64,000 nt of DNA. Origin: Deltaproteobacteria bacterium ADurb.Bin207. GTDB lineage: Bacteria > Myxococcota_A > Polyangia > Polyangiales > Polyangiaceae. The stretch's first letter is position 1; every line of letters begins with the position of its first letter. The notes under the pieces were generated by a model that was not told where the DNA came from, did no database searches, and worked only from the letters and a program-made list of their open reading frames with translations. The DNA lies in the NCBI GenBank assembly GCA_002070115.1, contig MWCO01000011.1, positions 60,264 through 124,263 on the forward strand. Reading direction: 5' to 3'. Of this stretch, positions 18,601 to 26,347 are shown one piece after another. The position numbers and the translations under genes were made by a program.

Positions 18601-19998
18601 ATGTCTTACGAGGATGATCAGGATCGACAAAGTGACCCTGGGCTCATTCCAGGAACGATAATTGCGGGCCGATTTCGGGTGGAGTCGAAGCTTGGGGAAG
18701 GTGGGATGGGAGCCGTCTATCGTGCCACCAATATTGCCACGGGGCGTTGGGTGGCGCTCAAGGCGATGCATCCGGAATATGCGGTAAAAAAAGAAGTGGT
18801 TCGCCGGTTCATGCGGGAAGCCAAGGCGGCCACCGCGATTCGTCATCCCAATGTGATCGAGATCTTGGATGTGGTGGAAGCCGAGGGTGGCGAGCCAGTG
18901 ATGGTGATGGAGCTATTGGATGGAACGCCCCTCGACCAACTGATGGAGCGTTCGGGACCGTTGGCTCTCGGTGATGTGGCGCGAATCATGACACCCGTGG
19001 TTTCAGCGGTGGGGGCTGCGCATGCCTTGGGGATCATCCACCGCGATCTCAAGCCGGAAAATATTTATCTCGCGCGCGCAACCGATGGCAGCCCTCTTCC
19101 CAAAGTGTTGGATTTCGGGATTGCGAAGGTCTTGGATCCCAATCAAATCAACGAACTCGCAACCAAAAGCGGCGCCACACGTACGGGGTCGATGCTTGGA
19201 ACACCGCACTATATGTCCATCGAACAAGCTTGCGGTGAAAAGGATATCGATCATCGGACGGACATCTGGAGTCTTGGGATCATTTTGTACAGCATGCTCA
19301 GTGGGCATCGACCGTACGACGGGGAGAACTATGGGCAGATTCTTCGAGCGCTGATGACCACAAGTCCACCGCCCATCGAAAAGCTGGTTCCCAAGTTACC
19401 GACGGAGGTCGTGGATATCGTCAATCGATGCATGGCGCGTTCGCGTGATGAGCGTCCGGAGGATCTTCGGGAGGTTTTCCAAGTCCTGTCGCGGTACACG
19501 CAAGACACCACCACACCAGCGCCATCGTTGGTTCCCATACCGATGTCGCGAGAGGAGATGATGTCCGGGGCGACGTTGCAAGCGGCAAGTGTCTATGTTC
19601 CCAAGTCGGGTGGGGGGTCGGTGCATCAGCTAGCGAATCGGCGAATGATGCTGGTGGTTGGTGTGGGAGCGGCGTTTCTGTTGCTGGGGGGAAGTCTTGG
19701 GGCAGCGTTATTTTTCCGGGCCGAGGGCAATGGCCCAAGCGAGCCAGCCGCCGCTTCGGCAGAGCAGGTGCAGCTCATGGCTCCGGCTACCCAATCCACG
19801 GAAGTCAATCCTGTGGTCGCGCTGGTCGGTTCTCAGGAAGAACCGATGGCAAGTGCCTCTGCTGCCATTTCCTCTTCCCCTCCGCCGCAGCGGACGGGCA
19901 AGCGTACGGACCCCCAGCCGACTCATTCCGCGGTGACACCTGCCACGGCTGCCCCCACGCCCAAGGGCGGTGGCATCATCGAAACCAATCCTTATTGA
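18601..19998 (+). CDS. Transmembrane Ser/Thr protein kinase
   Basis: The protein has 465 residues. The kinase domain occupies about residues 20-290, with the glycine loop LGEGGMGAVYRA, Lys in VALKAMHPE, catalytic loop HRDLKPENIYL, DFG in LDFGIAK and GTPHYMSIEQA before subdomain VIII. A Ser/Pro linker follows, then one membrane helix (MMLVVGVGAAFLLLGGSLGAALFF). An outside tail of about 100 residues rich in Ala/Ser/Pro/Thr has no recognised sensor domain. All catalytic residues are intact, so it should be active. It converges on the S41 protease gene. Confidence 0.93.
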   Translation: MSYEDDQDRQSDPGLIPGTIIAGRFRVESKLGEGGMGAVYRATNIATGRWVALKAMHPEYAVKKEVVRRFMREAKAATAIRHPNVIEILDVVEAEGGEPVMVMELLDGTPLDQLMERSGPLALGDVARIMTPVVSAVGAAHALGIIHRDLKPENIYLARATDGSPLPKVLDFGIAKVLDPNQINELATKSGATRTGSMLGTPHYMSIEQACGEKDIDHRTDIWSLGIILYSMLSGHRPYDGENYGQILRALMTTSPPPIEKLVPKLPTEVVDIVNRCMARSRDERPEDLREVFQVLSRYTQDTTTPAPSLVPIPMSREEMMSGATLQAASVYVPKSGGGSVHQLANRRMMLVVGVGAAFLLLGGSLGAALFFRAEGNGPSEPAAASAEQVQLMAPATQSTEVNPVVALVGSQEEPMASASAAISSSPPPQRTGKRTDPQPTHSAVTPATAAPTPKGGGIIETNPY

Positions 19999-20262
19999 GG
20001 GCATGAAACGGGTTTCAGGCTGCATCGAACGTGCTGCTCATTCGAATGCGAAGGGCGTCGGGATCGATTCCTAGCTATCCATATACGTACTATTCACTCC
20101 AGCAAGATATCCAGCGAATTCACCGGGATCAACACAGTTATCTTATTGATTATATTGCATTTTTCAGATTTGTTTCAAGCAAGATTGTGGATCATGGAGG
20201 GGAAGCGTGGGGGGTAGAGCCCCGTTCAACTTATACATATAAGGATAGCCCTCCGGTCGATA
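19999..20262. other. A+T-rich convergent intergenic gap
   Basis: About 260 bases separate the kinase and the S41 protease genes, which converge here. The segment from roughly 20040 to 20220 is clearly richer in A and T than its surroundings. It contains many short TATA-like words but no strong hairpin with T-run and no convincing gene on either strand. Confidence 0.6.
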
Positions 20263-21864
20263 TCAAAGCTCGAGCTGTTGGATGGCTCGTTCGAGCAGGG
20301 TGTCGCGCCCTTTGGCAAGATCAGCGGGATCGTATTCGATTTCCACGGTGGGGCTGGCAGGGTTGGCTTCCAAAAAGCCGTTTGATGCATGATCGAAACA
20401 GGCGGCGGGATCGAAGTTGGCCTCGAGGGCAGGCGGTCCGGCGAGAGGGATGGGACCATGACCGCCCCCGAACGCGCCGGCGGAAGGGGAACCGACCACC
20501 ACCGCATCCGACGCTTGAAGGGCTGCGAAGGGGAAGTAGTCCCCTGCACTGTAGGCGAGGCCATCGACAACGATGGCGACTTTTCCCGAGTAGGAGAAAG
20601 GTCCCCCCGGCGTGACTTCATAGATGGCGTATCGGTAGTCATCGAACGAAGGGGGAGAGGAACCGACAACCCGGCTGCGGCAGTAGGAAACGGAGGTGGG
20701 ACGGGCACTGGGGAATCCGCCGATGATGGCGAGAGCGACGGGAGTAATTCCACCGGCATTGCCACGCGCATCCCAAACGATGGCTTTGGCGGACTTTGCT
20801 GGCTCGAAGATTTTCACCATCTCGTTTTGGTAGGCTTCGATGAACGCATCGAAGTCCTTGGGGTCCGTGGGGAACTCCTTGTCGAAGGGAAAGAAACTGG
20901 GCAAACGAATGACCGCCACCCCATCGGACCTTATGGTGGTTTCCGCATACACCCATCGATTTCGCGCGAATGGATCGGTGCAATCGGTCGTAGCCGTATC
21001 CTCGACGTCGGAGACGATGACGTCATGCACCTTCCCCTCGGGCGTGCGCACGCGCAGGGTGGTGGCCGTTTCCACCGTACCGAAAAAGGAAGCCGCCGCC
21101 GCGTGACGCCGACCTGCCGCGGAAGGAAATACGGAGCCGCATACCGGTTGGAGGTACGCCGTCGCAAGCATGGCGTCGCCACCAACCCCATCCGCATGGG
21201 TGATCACATCGCCCGCGTGAAGCCCCAAGGGATTTCCATCCTTCGCGAACGTGATGATGAGTCCCTCTTGCACGGGGCGAGCGCATACACCAAAGCGAGA
21301 CGTGGCTTGCCAGCGCAAGAGCGTCCCACACACGCCGGGTTCGAGGGAATACAGGCTTTGATGTCCTTGGGGATAGGCGTTCATGGCACGCCAGGCCGAT
21401 GCAAAATAGGTTTGATCCGAGCCATCTCCTTTCAGAATGGCGCGTCTTTCCCGCTCTTTGACAGCCGACGCATCGACCGGTTCATGCCAGCCGGAGTATC
21501 GAGAAAGCGTATCGATGAGTTGCTGCACCGATGCGGCTTGCTGCACCTGTCGCGTCGTGGGCTCCTGACATGCGTCATCGCGACATCCTTGATCGAGCGG
21601 ACATTCCACGGGTTCGCTCCAACCGGTGGGCTCGCAGGTCTCGACCCACACGCCGACACATCGTGTCGACCCAAGTTCGCCACAGGTCGACGCACCATCA
21701 AACGGGGCATCGGCTTGGGCATCGGCCTGGACATCGTCGTTCGTCGCGGAATCGGTCGAGTCCATCCCCGCATCGAAAACGCCAGGATCGTCGGAGGGGG
21801 ACTCCTGGCTGTCAGAACAGGCGGTGAGGAGCAAACCGATGAGGCAAAGTCGAAAAGGGGTCAT
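20263..21864 (-). CDS. S41-family peptidase lipoprotein
   Basis: The protein has 533 residues. The start at MTPFRLCLIGLLLTACSDS gives a clear lipobox (LTAC); the frame is open 19 codons upstream. An acidic Asp/Ala linker and a small Cys-rich module (CGELGSTRC...CEPTGW...CPLDQGC...C) follow. A PDZ-like segment (GLHAGDVITHADGVGGDAML) comes next. The S41 catalytic core has SAKAIVWDARGNAGG and DGLAYSAGDYFPFAAL, where the Ser of YSAGD is the expected nucleophile, followed by VVVGSPSAGAFGG. It is probably a secreted, membrane-anchored tail-specific-type protease. The Cys-rich insert is typical of exported myxobacterial proteins. Confidence 0.85.
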   Translation of the reverse strand: MTPFRLCLIGLLLTACSDSQESPSDDPGVFDAGMDSTDSATNDDVQADAQADAPFDGASTCGELGSTRCVGVWVETCEPTGWSEPVECPLDQGCRDDACQEPTTRQVQQAASVQQLIDTLSRYSGWHEPVDASAVKERERRAILKGDGSDQTYFASAWRAMNAYPQGHQSLYSLEPGVCGTLLRWQATSRFGVCARPVQEGLIITFAKDGNPLGLHAGDVITHADGVGGDAMLATAYLQPVCGSVFPSAAGRRHAAAASFFGTVETATTLRVRTPEGKVHDVIVSDVEDTATTDCTDPFARNRWVYAETTIRSDGVAVIRLPSFFPFDKEFPTDPKDFDAFIEAYQNEMVKIFEPAKSAKAIVWDARGNAGGITPVALAIIGGFPSARPTSVSYCRSRVVGSSPPSFDDYRYAIYEVTPGGPFSYSGKVAIVVDGLAYSAGDYFPFAALQASDAVVVGSPSAGAFGGGHGPIPLAGPPALEANFDPAACFDHASNGFLEANPASPTVEIEYDPADLAKGRDTLLERAIQQLEL

Positions 21865-22143
21865 GGCAGTAGCCCGACAGCAATCGGCATACCAACTGTA
21901 AGGCGTTGATATTATGTGCATTTAATCTATGTCGCCCCAACCTGGCACGCCCAGGGCGTCACGACAATGACACAAAAAGCGGATGGGATATCGGTGGTCG
22001 CCGCGTGATGGGCGACGGAGGAAGCGACCTGTTTTCGTGGGTGCCGTGACTGCCTGTCGAGGGTTTCACCGTTCGCGTCATGGCTATGAAGCACCGTTCA
22101 ATTCCTTTTCCAAGGAGCGAAACATCGTCGTATTCTGGGGCCT
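21865..22143. promoter_or_regulatory. Divergent intergenic region between two lipoprotein genes
   Basis: About 280 bases lie between the S41 protease gene on the minus strand and the small lipoprotein on the plus strand. Promoters for both must lie here by arrangement. I could not pick a clear -35/-10 pair, and no gene is visible inside. Confidence 0.4.
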
Positions 22144-22650
22144 ATGGACCGGAATACAGCGTGGATCATGGGTTTCGTCATGCTCGTAGGGTGTGGAGGC
22201 GGCAAGCCGGAACCATCCACACCCGCATCGACGTCGGACTACGATGAGATGGCGACGGAATCGGAATCGGAGCCGGAAGAGACCTCGGCATCGAGTCATT
22301 CCTCGGCTCCCGTGAGCGAGATGGGAGAACGTCCTCCCCCCATTCCAGAAGCGTGGGAGCTTCATCAGCGGGATTGTGATGCTCTCGGCGCCAAGTACGA
22401 GCAACTATTGCTGGCGGTGGAGCTGGAAAAGCTCGAAGCGCGCAAGCTCAACGAAAAGCAGCGGGGAGCAGCGGAACAGAATGTGCGCGGCACGGCCAAG
22501 CAGGGAGCGGAAAACTGGATGCGAGCATGTGAAGGCATTGTGGGAACGGTTCAGGTCAAGAGCCGATGGGATTGTGCGTATCGGGCCAACACCCTCGATC
22601 GGTTCAAAGGCTGCATGGATGGCAAGTACGATCGGGAGGGTGATGATTGA
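22144..22650 (+). CDS. Small lipoprotein of unknown function
   Basis: The protein has 168 residues. The N-terminal signal MDRNTAWIMGFVMLVGCGGG has a lipobox (LVGC). A Ser/Thr/Glu-rich acidic linker follows, then a charged helical region (AVELEKLEARKLNEKQRGAAEQ) probably forming a helical hairpin. Four Cys in the C-terminal half (RDCDALG, RACEGIVG, WDCAYRA, KGCMDGK) are evenly placed and could form two disulfides, which fits a periplasmic or surface location. No family is recognised. Confidence 0.78.
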   Translation: MDRNTAWIMGFVMLVGCGGGKPEPSTPASTSDYDEMATESESEPEETSASSHSSAPVSEMGERPPPIPEAWELHQRDCDALGAKYEQLLLAVELEKLEARKLNEKQRGAAEQNVRGTAKQGAENWMRACEGIVGTVQVKSRWDCAYRANTLDRFKGCMDGKYDREGDD

Positions 22651-22692
22651 GGTGGCGGGAGGAGGGTATCGCTTTCTATTTTCCCAACGATT

Positions 22693-22872
22693 TCAATTGT
22701 AAGGCAACGGCTGTTCTATCGGGGCCGGGAGTTCGCCGAGGCGAAAGGACCCAAGCGTGAGAACGGAGCGGAGGATGAGCCGAAGCTGCTGTCGTCCCGC
22801 GAGTTGGGTCGATGACGGGATGGTTAGCCCCAAGGGCATCACGATGAGGGCGGTCCAAGCAACCTCATCCAT
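22693..22872 (-). pseudogene. Short hydrophobic ORF, possible gene remnant
   Basis: A 59-residue reading frame starts at MDEVAWTALIVMPLGLTIPS and continues with LRLILRSVLTLGSF before stopping. The hydrophobic start reads like the first membrane segment of a larger membrane protein, but it ends after 59 codons and the following bases have further stops. It may be a decayed gene or a small membrane protein. The family is not recognised. Confidence 0.3.
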
Positions 22873-22911
22873 GACGAGCGGGGAACTAGCATATCGTTGA
22901 GGAATCCGTCG

Positions 22912-23121
22912 ATGACGACCCCTACCTCCCAACTTATTGATATTAAACGTTTTTTTGGAGAGTCCGTGGACGGAAAACCCAAGAAGAGCAGCCGGTCAAA
23001 GGGTCCAGACAATCACGTCAAGCACCGATACGGCTGGAAAGTAGGGGGCTCCCGAACCACCGATCGCGTCGAATCAAAGCAAGACGTCTTCGCCCCGCCC
23101 AACGCTCACGATTCCGAATGA
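22912..23121 (+). CDS. Possible small basic protein
   Basis: This 69-residue frame (MTTPTSQLIDIKRFFGESVDG..., Lys/Ser-rich middle) converges on the GH13 gene and overlaps its 3' end by 16 bases. There is no clear ribosome site and no recognised domain. The first third looks protein-like (LIDIKRFFGESVDG), which is the only reason to list it. Confidence 0.3.
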   Translation: MTTPTSQLIDIKRFFGESVDGKPKKSSRSKGPDNHVKHRYGWKVGGSRTTDRVESKQDVFAPPNAHDSE

Positions 23122-24413
23122 AGCACGCGCATGGCGAGAGGGTGCAGACGCACCGTTGCTCCTGGTTTCAACTCCCCCTCCACCGCTCCCAGGTTGGAAT
23201 CGCAAACGATCCGCCAGCCTTGCCCCACCTGCGCAAGCAGCGAATCGGCGGATAAGGAATGCGACTCGGTGCAAGACGGGTTGATGAGCGCAAGACAGCG
23301 TCCGGAGCCATGATCTCGGGACCGTAGCAACCCCACGATGGGCGACTGAGAGGCGGTGACGAGTCGTTGCGGACCTTCTTCTCCGAGCACGGGAAGATCT
23401 CGTTTGAGATGGTTGGCCGCAGCGAGAAAGGGCGCGAGATCGAATCGGGGGCTTTCGAGATCTTCCGGAACGGTTCGAACGACATCGAGGCGTTTGCCTT
23501 GGCCGGTTTCGAATCCCATGGGCATCATCACACCCGCCGAGAAAAAGGCCGCGAACAGGTAACGCAAACGGTAATGGGCTTCGATTCGCCAGGGGTCGGT
23601 GATCGATTGTTCGGCAAGATCGGCGATGAGCCGAGGCGTATCGTGGCTCTCGGGAAACGCAATGGAGGGGGCGAGATGACGAAAGCATTCATATTGTTCG
23701 AGCAACCAGGGTTGTCGGAAATCCCACCACTTCGAGCTGTTGAAGAACGCATCGAAGCCCGCGCTTGCGAGTTGCTTCATCGGCTCGAGACGGCCACCGA
23801 GGGTTTCGGCCACGAAGAGTACGTGACTGTTTTTTCGCCCGTAGTCGATGAGTTCGGCCCATACGTCCGCGGGCACTTGATACGCCGCATCGCATCGAAA
23901 GCCCGAAAAACCAAGGTCGATACTGTTTCGTAGCAGGTCTTTCCAAATCCCCAAAAGCGCGCTTCGCTCGGTGCGAGGACGATAATCGAGTTCTGCCAGG
24001 TCACCCCATACGGTGACCTTGCGAGCATCGGCGGGGTCGATCGCCGAAGGAGACACAAGCTCGCCGCTGTCGTCTCGCAGGTAAAACTCGGGATGCTGAT
24101 GGGCGAGCAGCGCATCTTTCGACGTGTGGTTGATCACCAGGTCCATCATCACGCGCAGGCCGTATTCGCGAGCTTGCTGAAGGAAGTGTTTGAGTGCGAT
24201 TTTCGGATCTTGCGTATCGTCGGCAAGACGAGGATGCACGCGGTCGTAGTCTTTGACGGCGTACAGGCTTCCGGAAAATCCGGGGTAATGCCATGGGTTG
24301 AGGTAAACCCAATCGAAGCCCATGGCCGTGATGTTGGGCAATAGGGCAGCCCAATTTCGGATGGGCCCCGCTAGCAAGGGAAAGAGATTGTAGATGCGTG
24401 GAGCGACAGGCAT
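23106..24413 (-). CDS. GH13 (alpha-amylase family) enzyme resembling the GlgE catalytic domain
   Basis: The protein has about 435 residues. The barrel starts almost at the N-terminus (RIYNLFPLLAGPIRNW). The GH13 regions are all visible: DLVINHTS, GFRCDAAYQVP with the nucleophile Asp, LFVAETLGG with the acid/base Glu, and FPESHDTPRL with the third carboxylate. Wording such as ITAMGFDWVYLNPWH and PESHDTPR is closest to maltosyltransferases of the GlgE group. GlgE proteins are about 660 residues with an N-terminal beta domain that is absent here. The C-terminal beta-sheet domain is short but present. Substrate is alpha-glucan or maltooligosaccharide by family; the exact reaction is undetermined. 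ATG 24413 is preferred over an upstream GTG. Confidence 0.82.
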   Translation of the reverse strand: MPVAPRIYNLFPLLAGPIRNWAALLPNITAMGFDWVYLNPWHYPGFSGSLYAVKDYDRVHPRLADDTQDPKIALKHFLQQAREYGLRVMMDLVINHTSKDALLAHQHPEFYLRDDSGELVSPSAIDPADARKVTVWGDLAELDYRPRTERSALLGIWKDLLRNSIDLGFSGFRCDAAYQVPADVWAELIDYGRKNSHVLFVAETLGGRLEPMKQLASAGFDAFFNSSKWWDFRQPWLLEQYECFRHLAPSIAFPESHDTPRLIADLAEQSITDPWRIEAHYRLRYLFAAFFSAGVMMPMGFETGQGKRLDVVRTVPEDLESPRFDLAPFLAAANHLKRDLPVLGEEGPQRLVTASQSPIVGLLRSRDHGSGRCLALINPSCTESHSLSADSLLAQVGQGWRIVCDSNLGAVEGELKPGATVRLHPLAMRVLHSES

Positions 24414-24625
24414 AGCGTCGTGTGGCACGGCTTGGCTTGCCAGACAACCGTGACGTTGAGGTGCTCTGCAAACCGTGCGGTGGCGGGGAAGCCCTAGATT
24501 GCTGGAGTCTTCAGCAGCGCGTGGACTTTTGTCGAACGATGCGAAAGCATAAGGGACCGTTTGGTCTTGGCAGCGCGATATCGATCGAGAGAGGAAGCGG
24601 AAAAAACGGATCGATTTCGAAGGGA

Positions 24626-24658
24626 CAAAAAAATGGGGGTTCCAGCGAAGGAACCCCC
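24626..24658 (-). terminator. Rho-independent terminator after tRNA-Lys
   Basis: Perfect nine-base arms (24635-24643 and 24650-24658) enclose a six-base loop. On the minus strand the stem is followed by ATTTTTTTGT. It sits just downstream of tRNA-Lys and ends the tRNA-Arg/tRNA-Lys transcript. Confidence 0.9.
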
Positions 24659-24672
24659 TTGAAGATAAGCAG

Positions 24673-24745
24673 TGGGTCAGCGGGGACTCGAACCCCGAAC
24701 CTCCGGATTAAGAGTCCGCTGCTCTACCAATTGAGCTACTAACCC
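24673..24745 (-). tRNA. tRNA-Lys (CTT)
   Basis: The minus strand folds as a 73-base cloverleaf. The seven-base acceptor stem starts GGGTTAG and pairs with CTGACCC with one G-T wobble. The D-arm has TAGCTC, the anticodon loop is CTCTTAA giving anticodon CTT, and the T-loop is GTTCGAGTC. The discriminator is A. CCA is not encoded. Confidence 0.96.
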
Positions 24746-24784
24746 GGGAAAACGAAAGAATTATCAAAAAATCTATTTCCGTGG

Positions 24785-24858
<74 letters not shown>

Positions 24859-24889
24859 CAAGCTTCGCGCCTTAGCGACGCGGAGCCGT

Positions 24890-24918
24890 CTTGTAGCGAG
24901 GTGAAATCTTGCTGTCAA
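24890..24918 (-). promoter_or_regulatory. Sigma-70-type promoter of the tRNA-Arg/tRNA-Lys pair
   Basis: On the minus strand a perfect TTGACA (24913-24918) is followed after 17 bases by TACAAG (24890-24895), about 30 bases before the tRNA-Arg 5' end. Spacing and position are ideal for a housekeeping promoter. Confidence 0.7.
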
Positions 24919-24984
24919 CCGCGTTTTCCAATCGCCTGGCTCTTTGTTGAATCCTATATAAGATACTGATTTTACAACGTTTTA

Positions 24985-25995
24985 TTAGTTTTCCGCACCC
25001 GATCGTCCGCGCGTATTTCGACCTCGAGCCAGCGTTTTCAGCAACGCCGCGGCCGTCGATGCCGCGCGCAGGGGGTCGAGACCAATCGCGGTTTCGTCGG
25101 ACAGAACGATGCCGGCGTATCCTCGTTGCAGCAGGTCGTGCAGGTGACAGACTTCGGAACGGGTTGGGTTTGCATGGTGCGTGAGATGTTCGAGCACCTG
25201 GCCCGCCATGAACGTGGGGACCGGCAGGCTTGCCGGTTGAAAGGCTCCAATCCACCGCGCCATGGTGGCCAATCCCACTTGCGCCCCAAGGTCCCCTCGA
25301 CAGATCCACACCGCATCCACCGATGCGCTTATCGAGTCGATGGCGTCCATCGCTTCCGCGCGTTCGACTTTTCCAATGATCGCGGCGTGAGGCGCGCGTT
25401 GTCGCACCCATGCGGCCTCGCGACCATCTCGCATGAACGAACAAGCAAAGGTGATATCGTCGAACGGACGGACTGCTTCGATCTGCTGCACGTCCGAATG
25501 GCTCAGATCATCGAGATGCACGGGGTGTTCAACAACGTTGACGCCTTTTCGCGGGTGCAAGACGCCATCGGACAAGCAGGTGACGTTGATATGATCTGAG
25601 GTCACCTCATCGATACGAAAACGAATCCGATCGTCGTCGCAGCGCAAGGTATCTCCCACGTGAGCGTCGCGATACAATTCAGGATGTACGACGGGGATAG
25701 CATCGTGGGCATCGTGGGCATCGTGGGAAAACGTCAACGATTGTCCGGCATGAATCGTGCGTGGAACAAAGGTTCCGAAGCGCATTTTGGCGCCTTGCAG
25801 ATCGACGATGACACCCATGGGGGAAGTGTTTCGGATGCGTCGAACGGCATGTTCGAGGGTGCGGGCATCCATGTGGGAGCCATTGAGGCGAACGGCGTGA
25901 ATTCCGACTCGAATCAATTCATCGAGAGAATCGAAAGAAGCGGGGCCGAGAGTAATGATGAGTTGGGGCAGAGGCACGGTGTGGGACGCTGACAT
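24985..25995 (-). CDS. Pyruvate kinase-like protein lacking the C-terminal domain
   Basis: The protein has 336 residues against about 470 for pyruvate kinase. The family order is clear: IITLGPASFDSLDELIRVGIHAVRLNGSH, then VDLQGAKMRFG, then IGKVERAEAMDAID with the catalytic-region Lys and metal-ligand Glu. ICRGDLGAQVG and NPTRSEVCHLHDLLQRGYAGIVLSDETAIG follow. The sequence stops soon after SDETAIG, so the allosteric C-terminal domain is missing. Several motif residues differ from the canonical DTKGPEIR and MVARGDLG. A HDAHDAHDA run is encoded by 9-base repeats. It may be a degraded or repurposed enzyme, or a catalytic core without allosteric control. Confidence 0.82.
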   Translation of the reverse strand: MSASHTVPLPQLIITLGPASFDSLDELIRVGIHAVRLNGSHMDARTLEHAVRRIRNTSPMGVIVDLQGAKMRFGTFVPRTIHAGQSLTFSHDAHDAHDAIPVVHPELYRDAHVGDTLRCDDDRIRFRIDEVTSDHINVTCLSDGVLHPRKGVNVVEHPVHLDDLSHSDVQQIEAVRPFDDITFACSFMRDGREAAWVRQRAPHAAIIGKVERAEAMDAIDSISASVDAVWICRGDLGAQVGLATMARWIGAFQPASLPVPTFMAGQVLEHLTHHANPTRSEVCHLHDLLQRGYAGIVLSDETAIGLDPLRAASTAAALLKTLARGRNTRGRSGAEN

Positions 25996-26020
25996 AGTAG
26001 GAACGTGCCCAGGGAGTTGG

Positions 26021-26091
26021 TTCCGGCGCGTGGATTCGAACCACGATTAGGGGATCCAAAGTCCCCTGTCCTGCCTTTAGACGACGCCGGA
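26021..26091 (-). tRNA. tRNA-Gln (TTG)
   Basis: A 71-base cloverleaf lies on the minus strand. The acceptor TCCGGCG pairs with CGCCGGA, the anticodon loop is CTTTGGA giving TTG, and the T-loop is GTTCGAATC. The discriminator is A and CCA is encoded next to it. Confidence 0.95.
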
Positions 26092-26094
26092 GCG

Positions 26095-26132
26095 GAACAG
26101 GGCGCACAGCATGGTCGTCCTTGGCCCTGTTC
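26095..26132. repeat. Inverted repeat between tRNA-Gln and prfB
   Basis: Perfect nine-base arms GAACAGGGC (26095-26103) and GCCCTGTTC (26124-26132) are separated by 20 bases, immediately upstream of tRNA-Gln. It could be an operator or chance hairpin in the region that drives tRNA-Gln leftward. Confidence 0.45.
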
Positions 26133-26347
26133 GCAAGCACAATTGGAGCCTTCTGCGTTTTCCTCGTCCTGTCGGGGGGACCTATCGGAGGGACGACCTA
26201 CGGTTGGGAGAAGGTTGGTTTTGTGAGTCGGCCGAAGGCAGCAGCAAGCGCTCCTAGGGAAACCTCATGGCATGGCGCGACCGGGCATCGGCGCTTGGGC
26301 ATTTCTCCGACGTTGCGAAGGGAAAAAAGATCGCCTAGATACGTCGC

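Noticed and set aside
20389..21909. 506-residue open frame on the plus strand
   Set aside because: It is antisense to the S41 protease lipoprotein, whose motifs and signal peptide are clear; the antisense protein is Arg/Gly-rich with no domain.
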